A stretch of DNA of 56,007 nt. Origin: Paenibacillus sp. JCM 18996. GTDB taxonomy: Bacteria; Bacillota; Bacilli; Paenibacillales; NBRC-103111. Shown one piece after another: positions 32,301 to 44,770 of this stretch; the first letter of the stretch is position 1, and each line of letters starts with the position of its first letter. The notes beneath the pieces were generated by a model that saw only the letters and a program-made list of their open reading frames with translations, did not search any database and was not told the DNA's origin. Where the stretch lies: assembly GCA_001313085.1 (NCBI GenBank), contig BBFE01000023.1, forward strand, positions 1 through 56,007. Reading direction: 5' to 3'. Made by a program: the position numbers and the translations under genes.

Positions 32301-33492
32301 ATGGAGCCGCAACTTTTTTTTAACGGTCAGCATAAGCAGCTTTTTTTTATTTTTTTTATGACGTTCTACATATTGGCGGTTACATTGCCGTCCTTTGTAC
32401 TGGACAATTTACATGGCAGCAAACAAGAAATCGGGCTGGTCACGACAGTATTTATAATCGCGGCCGTTATATTCCGCCCCTTAACCGGTAAATGGCTGGA
32501 CGAAGTGAACAGAAAGGCATTGTTGAACATTTCCCTCGTCTTATTTACAGTTTGCAGCGTTTTTATATCTGATCATCCATGATTTTTTATTTGCTTCTGG
32601 CGCTGCGTTTTATCCATGGTATTGCTTTTGGTATCGCGGCCACCGCGACCTCCGCCATTGTGCTTGAAGTCATTCCGGATAATCGTAAAGGGGAAGGCAT
32701 CGGTTATTTCAGCTTATTCATGAGCCTTGCTATGGTCGTTGGTCCTTTTCTCGGTCTTTCACTTATGGCGCATACCAATTTTAACCTGCTTTTCATGACG
32801 GTATCGATATTTTCTTTGCTGTCCTTTATATGCGGTATTTCGACTGAGATCCCAAGCATGTCCCTAAAAAGAGCAGTCTCAGCCCGTGGGACGTAAAAAA
32901 AGGTATATCGAGCCGAAAGCCGTGCCTATTTCTTTGGCCGGTTTTGTGGTGGCTTTTTTCTTACGGGGCGATTTCCACATTTATTTCCGTTTACGCCAAA
33001 TCGATCGGTTTGGAACAGACCGCAAGCTACTTTTTTTATCGTATTCGCGGCTATGATTCTCATATCGCGGCCTTTTACGGGCAGGCTGTTCGATCGCCGG
33101 GGAGAGCATATACTCGTGTATCCCGGCATTATTCTGTTCGTCGTCGGTATGATATGGCTCAGCCAGGCTTATACTGCTCCGGTCTTTTTTAATTACGGGA
33201 GGGATTATCGGACTGGGGTACGGCGCCATTCTTCCCAGCTTCCAGACCCTTGCTGTCCAATCTGCTCCTGCGCATCGGCGGGGCCTTGCCACTGGAACTT
33301 ATTTTACGTTCTTTGATTCGGGTTACGGGGTAGGCTCATACGTTTTGGGCATCATCGCAGCACTCACAGATTACCATACGATGTATTTTTTTCGGAGGAA
33401 TCGTTGTCGCTCTCTCGCTGGTCATTTATTATCTTCTTCATCACAGGCAAAAGGAAACAAAAAAAAGTGCCACAAAGCCGGAGACTGTGTAA
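32301..33492 (+). CDS. MFS transporter (DHA1-like)
   Basis: About 395 residues with 12 hydrophobic segments. Motif A-like RPLTGKWLDEVNRKALL and its repeat SRPFTGRLFDRRGEHILV, and the LRFIHGIAFGIAATATSAIV segment, are diagnostic of small-molecule exporters. T8 runs at the start and shifts near 32580, 32866, 32896, 32958, 33035, 33187 and 33390 are bridged. The exact C-terminus depends on an A8 run near 33463; I use the frame ending TKPETV. Likely repressed by the adjacent MarR protein. Confidence 0.8.
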
Positions 33493-33571
33493 AAGGGAAA
33501 TGTGAAGAAGCAAGAGGGGGTCTAAATGGCCGGGATCGCCGTAAAAGGGGATCCTGTTTTTTGTATTGTAA

Positions 33572-34688
<1,117 letters not shown>

Positions 34689-34802
34689 CGTGTGTGGGCG
34701 AATAAGTAACTTGATCTTGAAAGGGGTTGGCCGATGGTAATACAATTGAAACGCAGTTTACCGGGAATTTCATAATGAAAGGGCATTCAGTTGTCCCTTG
34801 AA

Positions 34803-34815
34803 TGAAAGCGCTTCA
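34803..34815 (+). promoter_or_regulatory. cre-like catabolite control site
   Basis: TGAAAGCGCTTCA resembles the CcpA cre consensus TGAAARCGYTTTCA but is one base short in the T run, which could be a sequencing gap. It lies 51 bases upstream of the alpha-galactosidase start, the usual place for glucose repression. Confidence 0.45.
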
Positions 34816-34865
34816 CAACCAAGAGGACATTTTTTTAAAATAAAAACTTTAAAGGAGCTGCGATT

Positions 34866-37058
34866 ATGGCGATTTACTATGAAGAAGCAGAAGGCTTGTT
34901 TCATCTTCAATCAAAAGACATGAGCTACGTAATTCAACTGGTGAGAGGGTTCCCGGCACATGCTTATTGGGGTAAAAAAGCTCCGCCATGACGGGAATTT
35001 GAGCAGCATCTTGCAATTTATCGAGCGCACCTCCTTTTGCCCCAACCCGCTGCCGGACGTCAAAAGCATCTCCCTGGACACGCTGCCGCAGGAATATCCG
35101 CAATATGGCACCAGCGATTTCAGGCACCCGGCTTATCAGGTCCGGTTGGAGGACGGAAGCAGGATCACCGAACTGCAATATACGGGCCACCGAATTATAG
35201 ACGGGAAACCCGAACTTGAGGGGCTGCCTGCAGTGTACGCTGAATCTGACCGGGAAGCGCAGACATTGGAACTGGAGCTCACGGATGCTTATACCGGTCT
35301 TACGGTCATCCTCAGCTACACGGTATTTGAAGATTTCAGCGCTGTCGCCCGTTCGACGCGTTTTGTCCACAAGGGCAAACAGCCTGTCCGTCTGGCGCGT
35401 GCGTTAAGCGCGACTGTTGATTTTCCCGATGCGGATTACGAGTTTCTATATCTGTCGGGAGCCTGGGCTAGAGAGAGGCATGTGCAGAGAAGGCCATTAG
35501 GACCTGGAGGGACAAGAATAGAAAGCAGAAGGGGCTCCAGCAGCCATCAGCTGAATCCGTTCGCTGCGCTGCTCCGTCCTAACGCGGATGAGGACCAGGG
35601 AGAGGTGTATGGATTTAGTCTGGTATACAGCGGCAGCTTCCTGATGGAAGCGGAAGTGGACCAGTTTGATTCCACCCGTCTGTCCGTCGGGATCAATCCT
35701 TTTGATTTTTTCCTGGCAGCTTGCTCCCGGAGAAAGCTTTCAAACCCCGGAAGCGGTGCTCGTGTACTCCCCGGAAGGACTCGGTGGAATGTCGAGGACT
35801 TATCACCGTTTGTACCGCACCCGATTGTGCAGAGGCATTCACCGGGACCGCGAGCGGCCTATCCTGGTCAACAACTGGGAGGCGACTTATTTTCAATTCA
35901 ATGCGGAAAAAATCGAAGCGATCGCGAAGGCCGCGGCGGATTTGGGCATTGAGTTGTTCGTTTTGGATGACGGCTGGTTTGGAAAAAAGGGACGACGACA
36001 CAAACTCCCTGGGAGATTGGGTGGTTGACCGCAGCAAGCTCTGACGGGCTGGAAGATTTGGCGCAGCGGGTCAACCGGCTTGGCCTGCAGTTCGGCCTGT
36101 GGGTTGAACCGGAGATGATTTCTCCGGACAGCGATTTATACCGCGAGCATCCGGATTGGTGCCTGCATGTGCCGAACAGGCGCCGCACGGAAGCGCGCAA
36201 CCAGCTGGTGCTCGATTATTCAAGACAGGATGTCCGCGACTACCTGTTCCGGAAGCTGAGCGACGTGTTTTCCAGCGCACCGATCTCGTATGTGAAGTGG
36301 GATATGAACCGCAATATGACGGAAATCGGGTCAGCCGCAACACCGGCGGAGCGTCAATCGGAGACCGCGCACCGTTATATGCTGGGATTATATGAGCTGC
36401 TGGAACGCCTGACGGCGAAGTTCCCGCATATTTTGTTCGAAAGCTGCTCCGGCGGCGGCGGGCGGTTTGATCCGGGCATGCTGTACTATATGCCTCAGAC
36501 CTGGACAAGCGATGATACGGACGCCATCGAACGGCTGAAGATACAGTACGGCACAAGTCTGGTGTATCCGGTCAGCACTATGGGAGCCCATGTCTCGGCT
36601 GTGCCCAATCATCAAGTGCATCGCATGACGCCGCTTGCCACGCGCGGGGATGTCGCCATGTCCGGTAACTTCGGCTATGAGCTGGATTTGACCCGTTTCA
36701 CCGACGAAGAAAAGGAAATCGTCAAGGCGCAGGTCGCCGTGTACAAGGAATTCCGCATGCTGGTGCAGAAGGGCGACCTGTACCGCCTGAAAAGCCCGTT
36801 TGACGGGAATGAAACTGCCTGGATGTTTGTTTCTGAGGACAAAGCGGAAGCTCTCGTCTTCTATTTCCGGGTATTGGCAGGGCCCAACGCACCGTTCAGC
36901 CGGATTCGCTTGAAAGGATTGAACCGGACTATGATTACACACTGGGAGATGACGCGGACCGTTTTGGCGGCGACCGTCTCATGTACCTCGGCCTGACGGT
37001 TCCTTCCCTGCGCGGCGATTACGCAAGCACCTGGTTCCATTTGAAAGCTGTGAAATAA
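34866..37058 (+). CDS. GH36 alpha-galactosidase
   Basis: Hydrolyses alpha-1,6-galactosides such as melibiose and raffinose. The nucleophile Asp lies in YVKWDMNRNMTE and the acid/base Asp in TWTSDDTDAIERL; also ILVNNWEATYF, FVLDDGWFG and FGLWVEPEMI. ATG 34866 follows AAAGGAGC. Shifts near 34974, 35710, 35983, 36040 and 36925 are bridged; about 728 residues, normal for bacterial GH36. No signal peptide, so intracellular. Controlled by the upstream LacI gene and probably CcpA. Confidence 0.92.
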
Positions 37059-37133
37059 GAAGGCTAAGAGAGAGCCGGTTGATTTATTCAGTAAGCTGCC
37101 TGGATCACAAGTGCCGGGCGGCTTAATTGATTT

Positions 37134-37253
37134 ACGGTACTGGAGCAGATTATCGCCAGAAAACCCGCCGGTATCGCGCTTTCAGCGATTAATCCGAAAG
37201 AATTGTCCATTACGATCAACAAAGCGGTCGAAGCGGGGATTCCCGGTTTTTAA
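37134..37253 (+). pseudogene. Fragment of a periplasmic sugar-binding protein
   Basis: Forty codons read TVLEQIIARKPAGIALSAIN then KELSITINKAVEAGIP, which match the N-terminal domain of RbsB-like sugar-binding proteins around their ligand-binding Asn. There is no start, signal sequence or downstream body. It is a relic of an ABC sugar importer that once followed the alpha-galactosidase. Confidence 0.65.
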
Positions 37254-37266
37254 CCACTATTTGAGC

Positions 37267-38275
37267 TCAGTGAGGAGATAGGATTTCCACCCGTTTCCGC
37301 CCGCGCGCAGAGTCCAGGCTGGCATCGATTACTTTCATATTACGCACTCCGTCCCAAGGCTGAACGGCTCCGTTTCACCAAAAAAAAGCACCGCCCTTGC
37401 GAACCGGTTTAACAGCAGGAGCTGCTGGTTGCCGCGCTCGAACGGCTCGATCCTCGTTTCGCCGCGCACGGTCACCGCTACGTCGGGGCTCAGATCGCCT
37501 CGGAGCGAGAATGCCGAAGGCAAGCAGATCGCGCCATGCGTGCCGCGGATTTCCAGCTTATTGGCGAATTCAGCCACAGGCCGCATTGGAACGTCATCCC
37601 CACATCGCCAGGGAATTCCAGGATGCCCGAGGCCATCATATCGACGCCGCCATGCTCTAACGAAAACAAAGCCTGCGTTGTGACGGCAATCGGCTCCTCA
37701 TCAAGCACATAGCGGGCGGCGCTGAACAAGTAGCAGCCAATGTCATAGAGGCTGCCGCCGCCCATTTCCTGCCGGAAGCGGAAGTCCCCCTGCATGACGG
37801 AACGGTCAGACGTAAAGACGCCATTGACGGCCCTAACCGTACCGATGTCGCCGGATCGGATAATCTCTTTCACCCGGTCATAGCGTGGATGGTGGCGGTA
37901 CATAACATTTTCCTGCAGTTTGACACCGGACTGTTCGCAAGCCTGTACCATATGTACCGCTTGACGCTCCGTTAGCGCCATCGGTTTCTCAACAAGCACA
38001 TGTTTGCCTGCGAAAGCAGCGTGGATCGTCCACTCCTCATGCATGTGGTTCGGCAGCGGAATGTAAACCGCATCGACGCTCGTGTCAGTTAACAGCTCCA
38101 TATAGCTGCCATAGGCGGCCGGGATGCCATTGGCATCAGCGAACGTCCTGGCTTTCGCTTGATCTCGGCTTGCCACAGCAACGATCTCATTGAGGTCCGA
38201 TGCACGAACCGACGGAATAAACGCTTTAGCGGCAATCTGCGCGCATCCCAAAATTCCCCAACGCAGCACGGACAT
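37267..38275 (-). CDS. Gfo/Idh/MocA-family oxidoreductase
   Basis: NAD(P)-dependent sugar dehydrogenase family. N-terminal Rossmann motif WGILGCAQIAAKAF, the VYIPLPNHMHEEW strand, the conserved VLVEKPMALT, and YDIGCYLFSAARYVL with the expected catalytic Asp/His region. ATG 38275 follows AGGAGG. G-run and C-run gaps near 37575 and 37356 and an A8 run near 37380 are bridged; about 335 residues. Divergent from the GH172 gene. The sugar substrate is unknown. Confidence 0.87.
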
Positions 38276-38488
38276 GAGCATTCCTCCTACACTAAATGAC
38301 AAGAGCCTTTCTGATGTAATTGTAGCAGATTTTCTGGAAAAAAAAGCGGATAAGGAGTATCCTTTTGTCGTACTGAAAATTTTGAAAATTTCAATCATTT
38401 TCCAGATTAAGTAAAGAGGAAATATTTGTTAAATGTCGAAAATAACCTCTATGTTGCTTGAAAAAAAAGTGAGGAGGCGGAACACAGG

Positions 38489-39570
38489 ATGGCGAATTTT
38501 GATAGTTTGGACATGGGGCTCGGTGCGTTAACAAAGCTTTCAAATGCGAGGTCAAGATCGATCAGCGCAGAAAATTTTACAGGCGAGAAGGGGAAGGCTG
38601 CGATGGCGAACGAAGGAACCGGTGCAGCCTGCGCCCGCGACCTCGGCATAGGCTGGAAGGTATCGCCTTCCATAATGATTAAATCCGGCACAAATTTCAC
38701 GTTAGCGAGATCGATGGTCCGGGTGTTATTCAGCATATTTGGATGACCACCCAACCCGATAAGTGGAGAAGCTTGATTGTACGTATTTATTGGGATAAGG
38801 AATCGGATCCTTCGGTGGAGGTGCCGCTCGGCGACTTCTTCTGTAACGGATGGTGTGAGCGGAGCAATGTAAACTCGCTGCCGATTGCTGTGAATCCCGC
38901 GGGCGGCATGAACAGCTATTGGGTGATGCCTTTCCGGCAAGAGGCGAAGGTGACCGTAGAGAATCGTTCTGCTGACGATGCCGTCCTGTATTTCCAAATT
39001 GATTATTCACTGACTGATGCAGTAGAAGAAACTGCATATTTCCATGCCCAATGGCGGCGCAGCAATCCTGTGCAGTATAAGGAGGTCCATACTATCCTGG
39101 ACGGCGTGAAGGGCAAGGGACATTACGTCGGTACATACCTGGCTTGGCAGGTAAACAGCACCGGCTGGTGGGGCGAAGGGGAAATCAAGTTCTACATGGA
39201 CGGGGATAAGGAATTTCCCACGATTTCCGGCACAGGTACGGAAGACTATTTCGGCGGTGCGTGGAACTTCGAACAGCCTAAAGGTGAATACGGTCTGTAT
39301 TCTACAGCCTTCCTGGGGTTACACCAGGTGATAAAGCCGGATGGTCTGTACAGGAGCCAGCAGCGCTTTGGCATGTACCGATGGCATATTATGGATCCGA
39401 TCCGTTTCGGGGAAGATTTACGCGTCACGATTCAGGCGCTCGGCTGGCGCTCAGGGGGAAGATATTTGCCGCTTCAGGATGACATTGCTTCGGTTGCTTA
39501 TTGGTATCAGGCGGAGCCGCACGCTGTATATCCCGAACTTCCCAAGCAAGACGATCTCGAAGTTATCTAG
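38489..39570 (+). CDS. GH172 (DUF2961) glycoside hydrolase-like protein
   Basis: About 360 residues. The family includes difructose anhydride synthase and fructofuranosidase/arabinofuranosidase activities. The signatures GPGVIQHIWMTT, IRIYWD-like VRIYWDKESDPSVEVPLGDFF and GTGTEDYFGGAWNF (with a conserved Glu) are present. One missing G near 38704 is bridged. ATG 38489 follows GAGGAGGCGG. Divergent from the Gfo/Idh gene; together they suggest use of furanoside glycans. The substrate is inferred only from the family. Confidence 0.85.
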
Positions 39571-39616
39571 CGCTGGGTTCACGTAGTTCTTGGCATGGTT
39601 ATAAACATCTCGAAAG

Positions 39617-39641
39617 GGCAGCCAGCTTGCTGCCTTTTTTT
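39617..39641 (+). terminator. Terminator after the GH172 gene
   Basis: GGCAGC and GCTGCC with a six-base loop (CAGCTT) followed by T7. Confidence 0.85.
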
Positions 39642-39713
39642 CTCCTGCGCATCACAGTTGCACAAGAATCCGTTTGATCATCTTCAAGAAGTCGTAAATG
39701 CCGTTTACCCATT

Positions 39714-39743
39714 TCTGTGCATATTATCCAAGGAGTTATTATG
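39714..39743 (+). repeat. Dispersed 30-bp repeat, copy 1
   Basis: TCTGTGCATATTATCCAAGG followed by ARTTMTTATG recurs at 51890-51919 with two mismatches, and the preceding CCCAT also matches. It includes an AAGGA site and an ATG, so it may be a leader of a short or lost gene. Confidence 0.55.
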
Positions 39744-39824
39744 CCTCCGCGGATAGTGTGTGCTTTTTTTTTTAGAATAATGAGATTGATTTATGTCATA
39801 GTTGCAGCTCTATTTTAACGCGAG

Positions 39825-40429
39825 TTACAGCTCTTCCCATTTTGCCCACATTTCCTTCGGATTCAGTTCATATACTTCCTTCTCACGGTACATGTAATGC
39901 TGCATGATGAATTCACGGCGTATCGTTGCAAAATCTTCGTGGTACTGCTTGATAAATTCGTTGATCTCTTTTTTTCCGTGTACTGCTTTCCCTTTTCCAG
40001 CTTTGCGGCCAGCTGTTCCAATACCATCAGCTTTTTTTCTTATATTGGCTGGGAATGCGCTTCAACTTGCCGTCGGCAGAGAAGAAGGAATTCAATACGG
40101 ACAGTTTAAGCTTCTCGTTGTTCTCTGTTTGCAGCTGTTCTTCTTTGACACTCGTTTCTTTGAAAATCAGATCGGCTGTCGCTTTAGCATTCTGCTTCAA
40201 AAAAATAGTCATTAAGAGAGAAATAGATCGTGTTCTTTTCTCTTCTTTCGTTGATTAGACTCGCTTCTCTAAGTTTCATCGCATGATGGGTAATCGTTGG
40301 GGGCGACACGCCTAGCTTTTCCGCTAACGCCTGTCCGTGCATTTCTCCGTCGGCAAGCAGAATCAGTATCCGTATGCGTGTCGGATCGGCCAGTGCTTTA
40401 TGGTAATTTACGATTTTATCGAGTTGGAT
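39825..40429 (-). CDS. ArsR-type helix-turn-helix protein with C-terminal DUF2087
   Basis: The N-terminal ArsR domain (ALADPTRIRILILLADGE, EKLGVSPPTITHHAMKL) is fused to a C-terminal DUF2087 domain (FFSADGKLKRIPSQYKKKL, NEFIKQYHEDFATIRREF). GGAGGG lies at 40436-40441, but the codon at the right distance reads ATC, so the start is unclear and may be miscalled. T/A-run shifts at 40202, 40035 and 39970 are bridged. About 200 residues. Regulatory ligand unknown. Confidence 0.75.
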
Positions 40430-40550
40430 ACAAAACCCTCCGTTGATTACATGAATATATAACAGTCTAATTATAGCTTAATATAAGTTTTCACTTCGGT
40501 CAAAATGTGCAGGGAGTGGAGCCAATTGAAGGTTTCAATTTAACTGAATT

Positions 40551-40883
40551 TTATCTTAGGCTTGCCCAGTCTCTCCATTCATTGCGGGTATTCACTTCAT
40601 ATATTTCCTTGTCTCGGTTGACGAACCGGTGGATAAACAGTTCCCTGCGGATCGTGGCGTAGTCTTCGTGAAAGGCTTTGATAAATTCGTTCATTTCTTT
40701 TTTCTGCATACGGTTTGTTGGGCTCCAGTTGGTTTGTGAGATGCTCGAGGACGATTAACTTTTTTTTTCAATTGTGAAGGAAGGTTCTTCAAACGACCAT
40801 GCTCTGTGAAAAAAATTGCGCAGCACGGATTTCTGCAGCTTTTCGTTTTTTTTGGTCAGCGTGTTTGCGGGATGGTCAGGCAT
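40551..40883 (-). CDS. Stand-alone DUF2087 protein
   Basis: About 107 residues: only the DUF2087 part (FFTEHGRLKNLPSQLKKKL, NEFIKAFHEDYATIRRELF, VNRDKEIYEVN) with no helix-turn-helix. ATG 40883 follows AAGGAGG. Shifts at A/T runs near 40848, 40807, 40762 and 40705 are bridged. Clearly paralogous to the C-terminal half of the neighbouring ArsR-DUF2087 gene, and probably arose by duplication and loss of the DNA-binding domain. It may form heterodimers with it (inference). Confidence 0.72.
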
Positions 40884-41058
40884 TTTGGTCCTCCTTTAAT
40901 TAAATTATTGTCTAATTAGATGTTATTAAAATTAGGTATCTTTGTCAACTGTAAATGTTATAATATGGATATTCAATCGAAGGATGTTTTAAACGAGCAA
41001 TTCTTCTAACAAAGTTTACGACTCGAACGATTTAGATCAAACAATGGAGGTACAGTAT

Positions 41059-41852
41059 ATGAAACATGAACAATTCACAACAACAACCCGTTCACTGCGT
41101 GAGGATGCTTTGCCTTATCGTTTGTTTCAAAAGGCGAAAAAAATTTGGGATCTGGGATCCGAAAGACATAGATTTCAAACAAGATGTTTTGGATTGGACA
41201 ACGTTGACTGAATCACAGCGTATAGGAACGCTGCGTCTGTTATCCCAGTTCCAAGCAGGAGAAGAAGCAGTCACCATCGATTTATTACCGCTTGTTATGA
41301 CTATTGCAAAAGAAGGAAGACTCGAGGAAGAACTGTATCTCACTACATTCCTGTTTGAAGAAGCGAAACATACGGAATTTTTTCCGCATCGTCTTGAATG
41401 TCCTAGGTATTAACGATGAAATTTCTAAGTATCATGTACCTACGTACCGCAAGATTTTTTTATGAGATATTGCCTGAAACCATGAACCGATTATTAGTTG
41501 ACCATACACCAGAAGCTTTAGCCGATGCGTCAGTCTTATACAATATGTTCGTAGAGGGAGTTCTGGCTGAAACTGGGTATTGGTCCTTTTATCAAGGTCT
41601 GAATAAGATGGGAAAAATGCCAGGGCTAATGAAGGGAATCGATTATCTTAAGAAAGACGAATCCCGGCATATAGGATATGGAACATTCTTGCTTCAACGG
41701 CTGATTTGTGAGCATCCTCACCTTTTTTGATCGAATTGCAAATCGTATGCAAGAACTGGCGCCAATGGCTTTATCCATAAACAGGGAAGTTGTCGAGAGC
41801 AACGGAACAAGTCCGTTTGATATCCGAAGATGTGGTTGGCGTAATTGATTAG
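41059..41852 (+). CDS. R2-like ligand-binding oxidase (R2lox)
   Basis: Ferritin-like di-metal oxidase related to ribonucleotide reductase R2, with a Mn/Fe site and fatty-acid ligand in known members. Metal ligands are visible: Glu in FQAGEEAV, EExxH in FEEAKHTEFF, Glu in EGVLAETGYW, and ExxH in DESRHIGYG. ATG 41059 follows GGAGG. Shifts at 41140, 41382, 41458, 41727 and near 41820 are bridged. At about 263 residues it is some 35-40 shorter than usual at the C-terminus, stopping at TAG 41850-41852; a remaining shift could hide the tail. Confidence 0.82.
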
Positions 41853-42228
41853 GAGTTCCTGGAAGCCGTGTAAAGTAAATGCGTTAGTTCTAATTCTTAT
41901 TTCGGAAAACGATAGTTGAGGGGCTTTCTGCGACGGCTCCTTTTTTTCATTTGTTGAAATAACGAGTTTTGCAGAACGTACCCGAAGGAATACGAAAGAA
42001 TAACGATTCAGGTTAAAATGGAACAGTTTGAATTTTGTTCAATAATCGGGCAGTAAGGTATCAGATGGATTTGATTGGATTGGATATTAACTTTTTTATA
42101 AAAAGTGTTGTGGCACATAACGATTATAAAAAGGATTATTACCAAATAAAGATCTCTATAGAGAATAATATTTTCAATTATTCCTGTAAATACTAAAAAA
42201 AAATCATATAAGGAGAACTAAGCAACAA
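41853..42228. other. Intergenic region
   Basis: AT-rich, no gene recognised. A weak stem GAGG..CCTTTTTTT near 41921-41948 may terminate the R2lox transcript. Promoter-like sequences precede the DUF3231 gene. Confidence 0.4.
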
Positions 42229-43242
42229 ATGGAACATAACCCAAAACTTATATCATCAGAAATTGCAGCATTATGGAGTGCATATATGCAAAATTCAATG
42301 GCTTATTGTATAGTTCAGCATTTTGCCACTGTTAATGAAGATGCAGATTCTACAGAAATTATTCAAACAGCTTTAACAAATTGCAATTTTGTTGTAAACG
42401 AAGTAAAACAAATCTTTGAAAAAAAAGAAAATCATGCAATACCTTTTGGATTCACACAAGAAGATGTGAACTTAAAAGCGGGTCGATTATATTCAGATTT
42501 GTTTACCATTAGATACATAAAATACATGGCTGCTGCTGGAACTGCGGCTGCGGCAGCTTTGCTCGAAGTATTGGCACGGAAAGATGTAAGAGATTGGATT
42601 TCAAAAAACTTCAGAAATGTTTATGAAACTTTACAATGATGCTTGTGATTTACTTCTAAAGAAGGGAGCATTTGTCCGTTCACCTACCTTACCTCCAATG
42701 GAAAAAAGCTGAATACCTTCAAAGTGAATCATTTTTTTATCAGGATTAATCGGCAAACACCGACCTTTGACTGTTATTGAACTAACTCATATTTCGAAAA
42801 AAATACGGAAACAAACTCCATTGGCAGAACTTTTATCACAGGCTTTTCCCAAACAGCTAAATCATCTGAAGTGAGAAGATATTTGGAGAGAGGTACGGAG
42901 ATAGCTGCAAAGCATGAGACAGTGTTTAGACAGATTTTAATTGAAGATGGGGTGCCATTGCCAACCACATGGGATTCAACAATTTCACAATCCATTGATG
43001 CCCCATTTTCAGATAAGTTAATGATGTTTCAAATCAATAGTTTAAATGCCCTTAGTGTTGCGGGTTATGGGACCGCCATTGGGGCAAGCCTTAGAAAGGA
43101 TTTAGGAGGACATTACACAAGACTTGTTGCTGAAATACTCCAGTATGCAAATGATGGCGTTAAATTGATGATTGACAACAGGTGGATGGAACAACCGCCA
43201 CAAAATGTTGACAGGGAAGCATTAAGAAATAGAAGTGTGTAG
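42229..43242 (+). CDS. DUF3231-family protein
   Basis: About 335 residues in two similar halves of helical, ferritin-like character, as is usual for DUF3231, a Bacillus/Paenibacillus family often linked to spores. The first half begins KLISSEIAALWSAYMQNSMA; the second has GTEIAAKHETVFRQILIEDG and SVAGYGTAIGASLRKDLGGHY. Shifts at A6 42604, A6/T7 42703-42738 and A6 42800 are bridged. ATG 42229 follows AAGGAGAAC. Biochemical function unknown. Confidence 0.8.
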
Positions 43243-43274
43243 TGGTAATCGATATGGACGAAAACAGCGTCGGT

Positions 43275-43462
43275 TAGTTGGTAAATAGCATGCAGGTTCC
43301 GGATCCATTGGAGAAGAGAGCGAAATCCGTCCTCGTCATTTGGAAACAAGAGGGGTTCACCAAGCACAATGCCGCGGAAATGCACGGCTCGCGCCACATG
43401 GTTTTCTTGGGCGATGTCGATCCCCATTCCTTAACTATTGCCATCCTATGACCTTTGCTCAC
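43275..43462 (-). pseudogene. IS110-family transposase, N-terminal remnant
   Basis: GIDIAQENHVARAVHF with the first Asp of the DEDD motif, and NDEDGFRSLLQWIRNL, are the typical start of IS110-family transposases. The sequence stops after about 60 codons, with one shift near the start. No ends or C-terminal serine domain are present. Confidence 0.75.
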
Positions 43463-43585
43463 GACTAATAAATTTCAGATATTTCCATATTTAAGGGAAT
43501 GAAAAAACGAATCAATGTATATTGTTAATATGATCCGCTTGAATGGGAATACTCCCCATAAACAACCTTAATTGGGGGCGGAATC

Positions 43586-44448
43586 ATGGCATATAAAATG
43601 CAGCAAGGAAACGGACTGTACTGCGCCACCGAATATCATTCGCTGTACAAAGTACTCTTGTGTGAACCTCAGTATATGGAAATAAGTGAAATTATCAATG
43701 AAACGCAAAGGCATTATGCGGAGGACAATATAGATAAAAAAGCTGGCGGTAAAGCAGCATCGTGAATTTCGCAAAGCTTTGTCAGACCAGGGCATCGAAG
43801 CCCTGCTCCTGCCTCATGTAGAAGAATATCCCGAGCAGGTGTTTACCAGAGATATTGGTTTTACACTGGGACAGAAGTTATTTGTGTCTCACATGGGCCG
43901 CGGAATCAGACAAGGCGAAGACAATATATTAATTAAATGGCTCAATGAACATAATTACCCTTTTTATAACTTACAACGGGACAGTATCGAAGGCGGAGAC
44001 GTGATGATTGACCGGAATACCGTTTTTGTCGGGATCAGCGGCCGAACCTCGCAGAATGCGGTACATAATTTAATGCAATACATACCAGAGTACGAAGTGG
44101 TGACTATACCGATTGAACGTTCCTACCTGCATCTGGATTGTGTGTTTAATGTGCTGTCTCCAACGGAAGCGCTCGTCTTCTCGCCGGCTCTCCACCAAGA
44201 AGACTTAGACCGATTAGCCGCACGTTATGAACTAATTGAGGTGAATAAGACCGAACAATTTAAAATGGGAACGAATGTATTGTCATTAGGCAGCAAGAAA
44301 GTTTTTTAGTTTGCCTGTTAATGAAGAGGTAAATAAAGAACTTCACCGTAGAGGCTACGAAGTGATTGAAGTGGATATTTCGGAAATCATTAAATCAGGA
44401 GGATCTTTCCGCTGCTGCACACTGCCGCTTATAAGGGGAGAAGAGTAA
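43586..44448 (+). CDS. DDAH/amidinotransferase-family hydrolase (YkgA-like)
   Basis: Guanidino-group-modifying fold of dimethylarginine dimethylaminohydrolases. VFTRDIGFTLGQKLFVSHM holds the conserved Asp, IEGGDVMIDRNTVFVGISGRT the Glu-Gly-Gly-Asp motif, YLHLDCVFNVLSP the catalytic His, and GGSFRCCTLPLIR the C-terminal catalytic Cys. A6 at 43736 and T6 at 44302 are bridged; about 286 residues. The substrate could be an arginine derivative; the family also has ornithine- and citrulline-forming members. Confidence 0.85.
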
Positions 44449-44770
44449 AGGACATAGACTTGGCAGGATTCCATTTTAATCCACTATACTTGCCATCATT
44501 TCGAAACGTCCTATTGATTGGCTTGCCGGTTGAGCTCCGAACGAAGGAACACAGATAGGAAGAATTATTGATCAGTCATGAAATAACATGAATAAAAAAA
44601 AGCGATAGGAACTAAGTTGTACAAACAAATGATGTATTCCCTCCACGCGTTATGTATAGACTGTTTAAATCGGATTGTAAAAAATATCTCTGAAAAAAAG
44701 AAATTTTACCTTTACAGTTTACTCTTATTCGGGTAAACAAAGGTATTCCTAGCCACAAGGAGGTTAAGTA
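44449..44770. other. Intergenic region
   Basis: About 320 AT-rich bases. No gene, terminator or RNA recognised. The last 15 bases contain the CAAGGAGG site of the small gene at 44771. Confidence 0.4.

Noticed and set aside
43275..43462. Complete IS110 element
   Set aside because: Only about 60 N-terminal codons of the transposase are present, with no C-terminal domain or ends.
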